A stretch of DNA of 24,966 nt from Bacteroidales bacterium (GTDB lineage: Bacteria > Bacteroidota > Bacteroidia > Bacteroidales > F082), in contig JAFRRE010000088.1 of NCBI GenBank assembly GCA_017428285.1, positions 1-24,966 on the forward strand. The letters are read 5' to 3'. The notes beneath the pieces are model-generated. The model was given only the letters and a program-made list of their open reading frames with translations. It did no database searches and was not told the DNA's origin. The position numbers and the translations under genes are program-made. Below are positions 24,563-24,966 of the stretch, in pieces. How positions within the stretch are numbered: position 1 is the stretch's first letter; the number at the start of each line of letters is the position of its first letter.

Positions 24563-24767
24563 AATTCCTTGCCTGAACTCCGGGTTACCACACCCTCACT
24601 CTCCAACAAGTCTTCCACGCCGTAACAATACGACGCTTTGGAAACTTGTTCTTGAGAGTGTCCCGATGTGACTTGTGGTAAATGGAGTTCAAGAACAGCT
24701 TCGAATTGCTATTTTATGTGTTGATATTCTGATGTTTTGCTTACATAGGCTGGGGTTTTTGTTGTTT
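24549..24767 (-). ncRNA. structured RNA of about 220 nt, small RNA or leader; family not identified
   Basis: A promoter at 24773-24801 and a U-run at 24549-24554 bound a transcript with no good open reading frame. In plus-strand coordinates the following arms are perfectly complementary and nested: 24684-24690 with 24575-24581 (7 bp); 24674-24681 with 24585-24592 (8 bp); 24654-24660 with 24597-24603 (7 bp); 24644-24650 with 24605-24611 (7 bp); then a short GGAA/TTCC arm and an apical 8-bp stem with a four-base loop at about 24618-24637. Together they make one rod of about 116 nt with an asymmetric internal loop (13 against 4 nt). The first ~75 nt are A-rich and look unpaired. A rod with a central bubble recalls 6S RNA or the Bacteroidales-1 motif, but I cannot assign it. 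It could also be the leader of the HTH gene downstream. Confidence 0.6.
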
Positions 24768-24772
24768 GGGGA

Positions 24773-24801
24773 CAAAAGTAGACAAAATTTGGATTGGGCA
24801 A
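24773..24801 (-). promoter_or_regulatory. promoter of the structured RNA
   Basis: Minus-strand TTG (24799-24801), 18 bases, then TACTTTTG (24773-24780), a perfect -7 box with good spacing. Transcription would begin near 24767 and run into the rod-shaped RNA, then towards the HTH gene. Confidence 0.62.
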
Positions 24802-24841
24802 GGAGGGAAAATGAAAAGAATAGAAAAAAACTGGACTTATA

Positions 24842-24966
24842 GGTCATTTTGCAGGCTGTGACATGTGCTGAAGCCCAATGGATAAAGGCGATTCCAGCGA
24901 TTGAAACGTTTCAGGGGCAAAATTGAGGTTCAAAACCTGCCAATGGGTCAAGTTGCAGGCTGCGAC
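24842..24966. repeat. two 21-bp direct repeats, 104 bp apart, at the window edge
   Basis: The segments 24842-24862 and 24946-24966 share GGTCA, a three-base variable part, TGCAGGCTG, one variable base and GAC (17-18 of 21 identical). The second copy is cut by the window end, so a longer array may continue. The 104-bp step is not a multiple of three, which argues against a coding repeat. A minus-strand frame of 40 codons through it ends at 24844 and is not convincing. Confidence 0.6.

Noticed and set aside
24373..24618. 81-codon minus-strand frame between the HTH gene and the RNA promoter
   Set aside because: It translates the paired arms of the structured RNA, the repeat pair and the frameshifted HTH start, and resembles no protein I know.
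24844..24966. 40-codon minus-strand frame open to the right edge, possible C-terminal coding end
   Set aside because: Such a length is common by chance, and it runs through direct repeats whose 104-bp step breaks the reading frame.

Overview
The window looks like a Bacteroidales chromosome or metagenome contig. Four proteins end in type IX secretion (T9SS) type A sorting domains. Several others are lipoproteins or outer-membrane barrels, there is a FISUMP-type domain, and promoters match the Bacteroidetes form (TTG/TTTG, 18-21 bp, TAnnTTTG) rather than the E. coli form. I see no rRNA, tRNA, CRISPR array or insertion-sequence transposase.

Layout. (1) 1-3819, minus strand: two secreted T9SS cargo proteins, an M28 metallopeptidase and a protein of unknown function, in one operon with a promoter at 3790-3819 and a strong hairpin at 142-171 past its end. 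(2) 3874-5538, minus: a lipobox/TPR/transmembrane/LuxR-type HTH protein, a likely membrane-spanning regulator. (3) 5565-10623, minus, visibly GC-richer: a surface-polysaccharide module of flippase (Wzx), two tandem Wzz chain-length proteins and an O-antigen ligase/polymerase, with no glycosyltransferase. (4) 10756-16470, plus: clpS, a RelA/SpoT-type ppGpp synthetase with a degenerate hydrolase domain, a CotH-family T9SS cargo protein, and an AAA_14/DUF4143 ATPase preceded by a five-copy repeat array. (5) 16472-16585, minus: an orphan 3' end of tatC, abutting the next gene. (6) 16585-24004, minus, AT-rich: a four-gene surface operon (FISUMP lipoprotein, 1114-residue IgGFc-binding-like/PKD/Cys-repeat T9SS protein, small lipoprotein, PorT-like barrel). 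(7) 24005-24966, minus: a small HTH regulator with an apparent 5' frameshift, a promoter-driven structured RNA and flanking repeats.

The most interesting part is 16.5-24.9 kb. The surface operon has a perfect -7 box but no recognisable -33 box. Just upstream lie two 15-bp dyad-like repeats spaced exactly 21 bp. A second pair with the same motif and the same 21-bp spacing lies upstream of the neighbouring HTH gene. This suggests that the HTH protein (or another regulator) controls both itself and the surface operon. Above the HTH gene, a transcript of about 220 nt with its own promoter folds on paper into a long rod, and one arm could instead pair with sequence next to a U-run, so it is either a stable small RNA or an attenuating leader. 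The abrupt tatC remnant at the other end suggests the operon arrived by, or survived, a rearrangement. All of this comes from reading the sequence only; no search or folding program was run.
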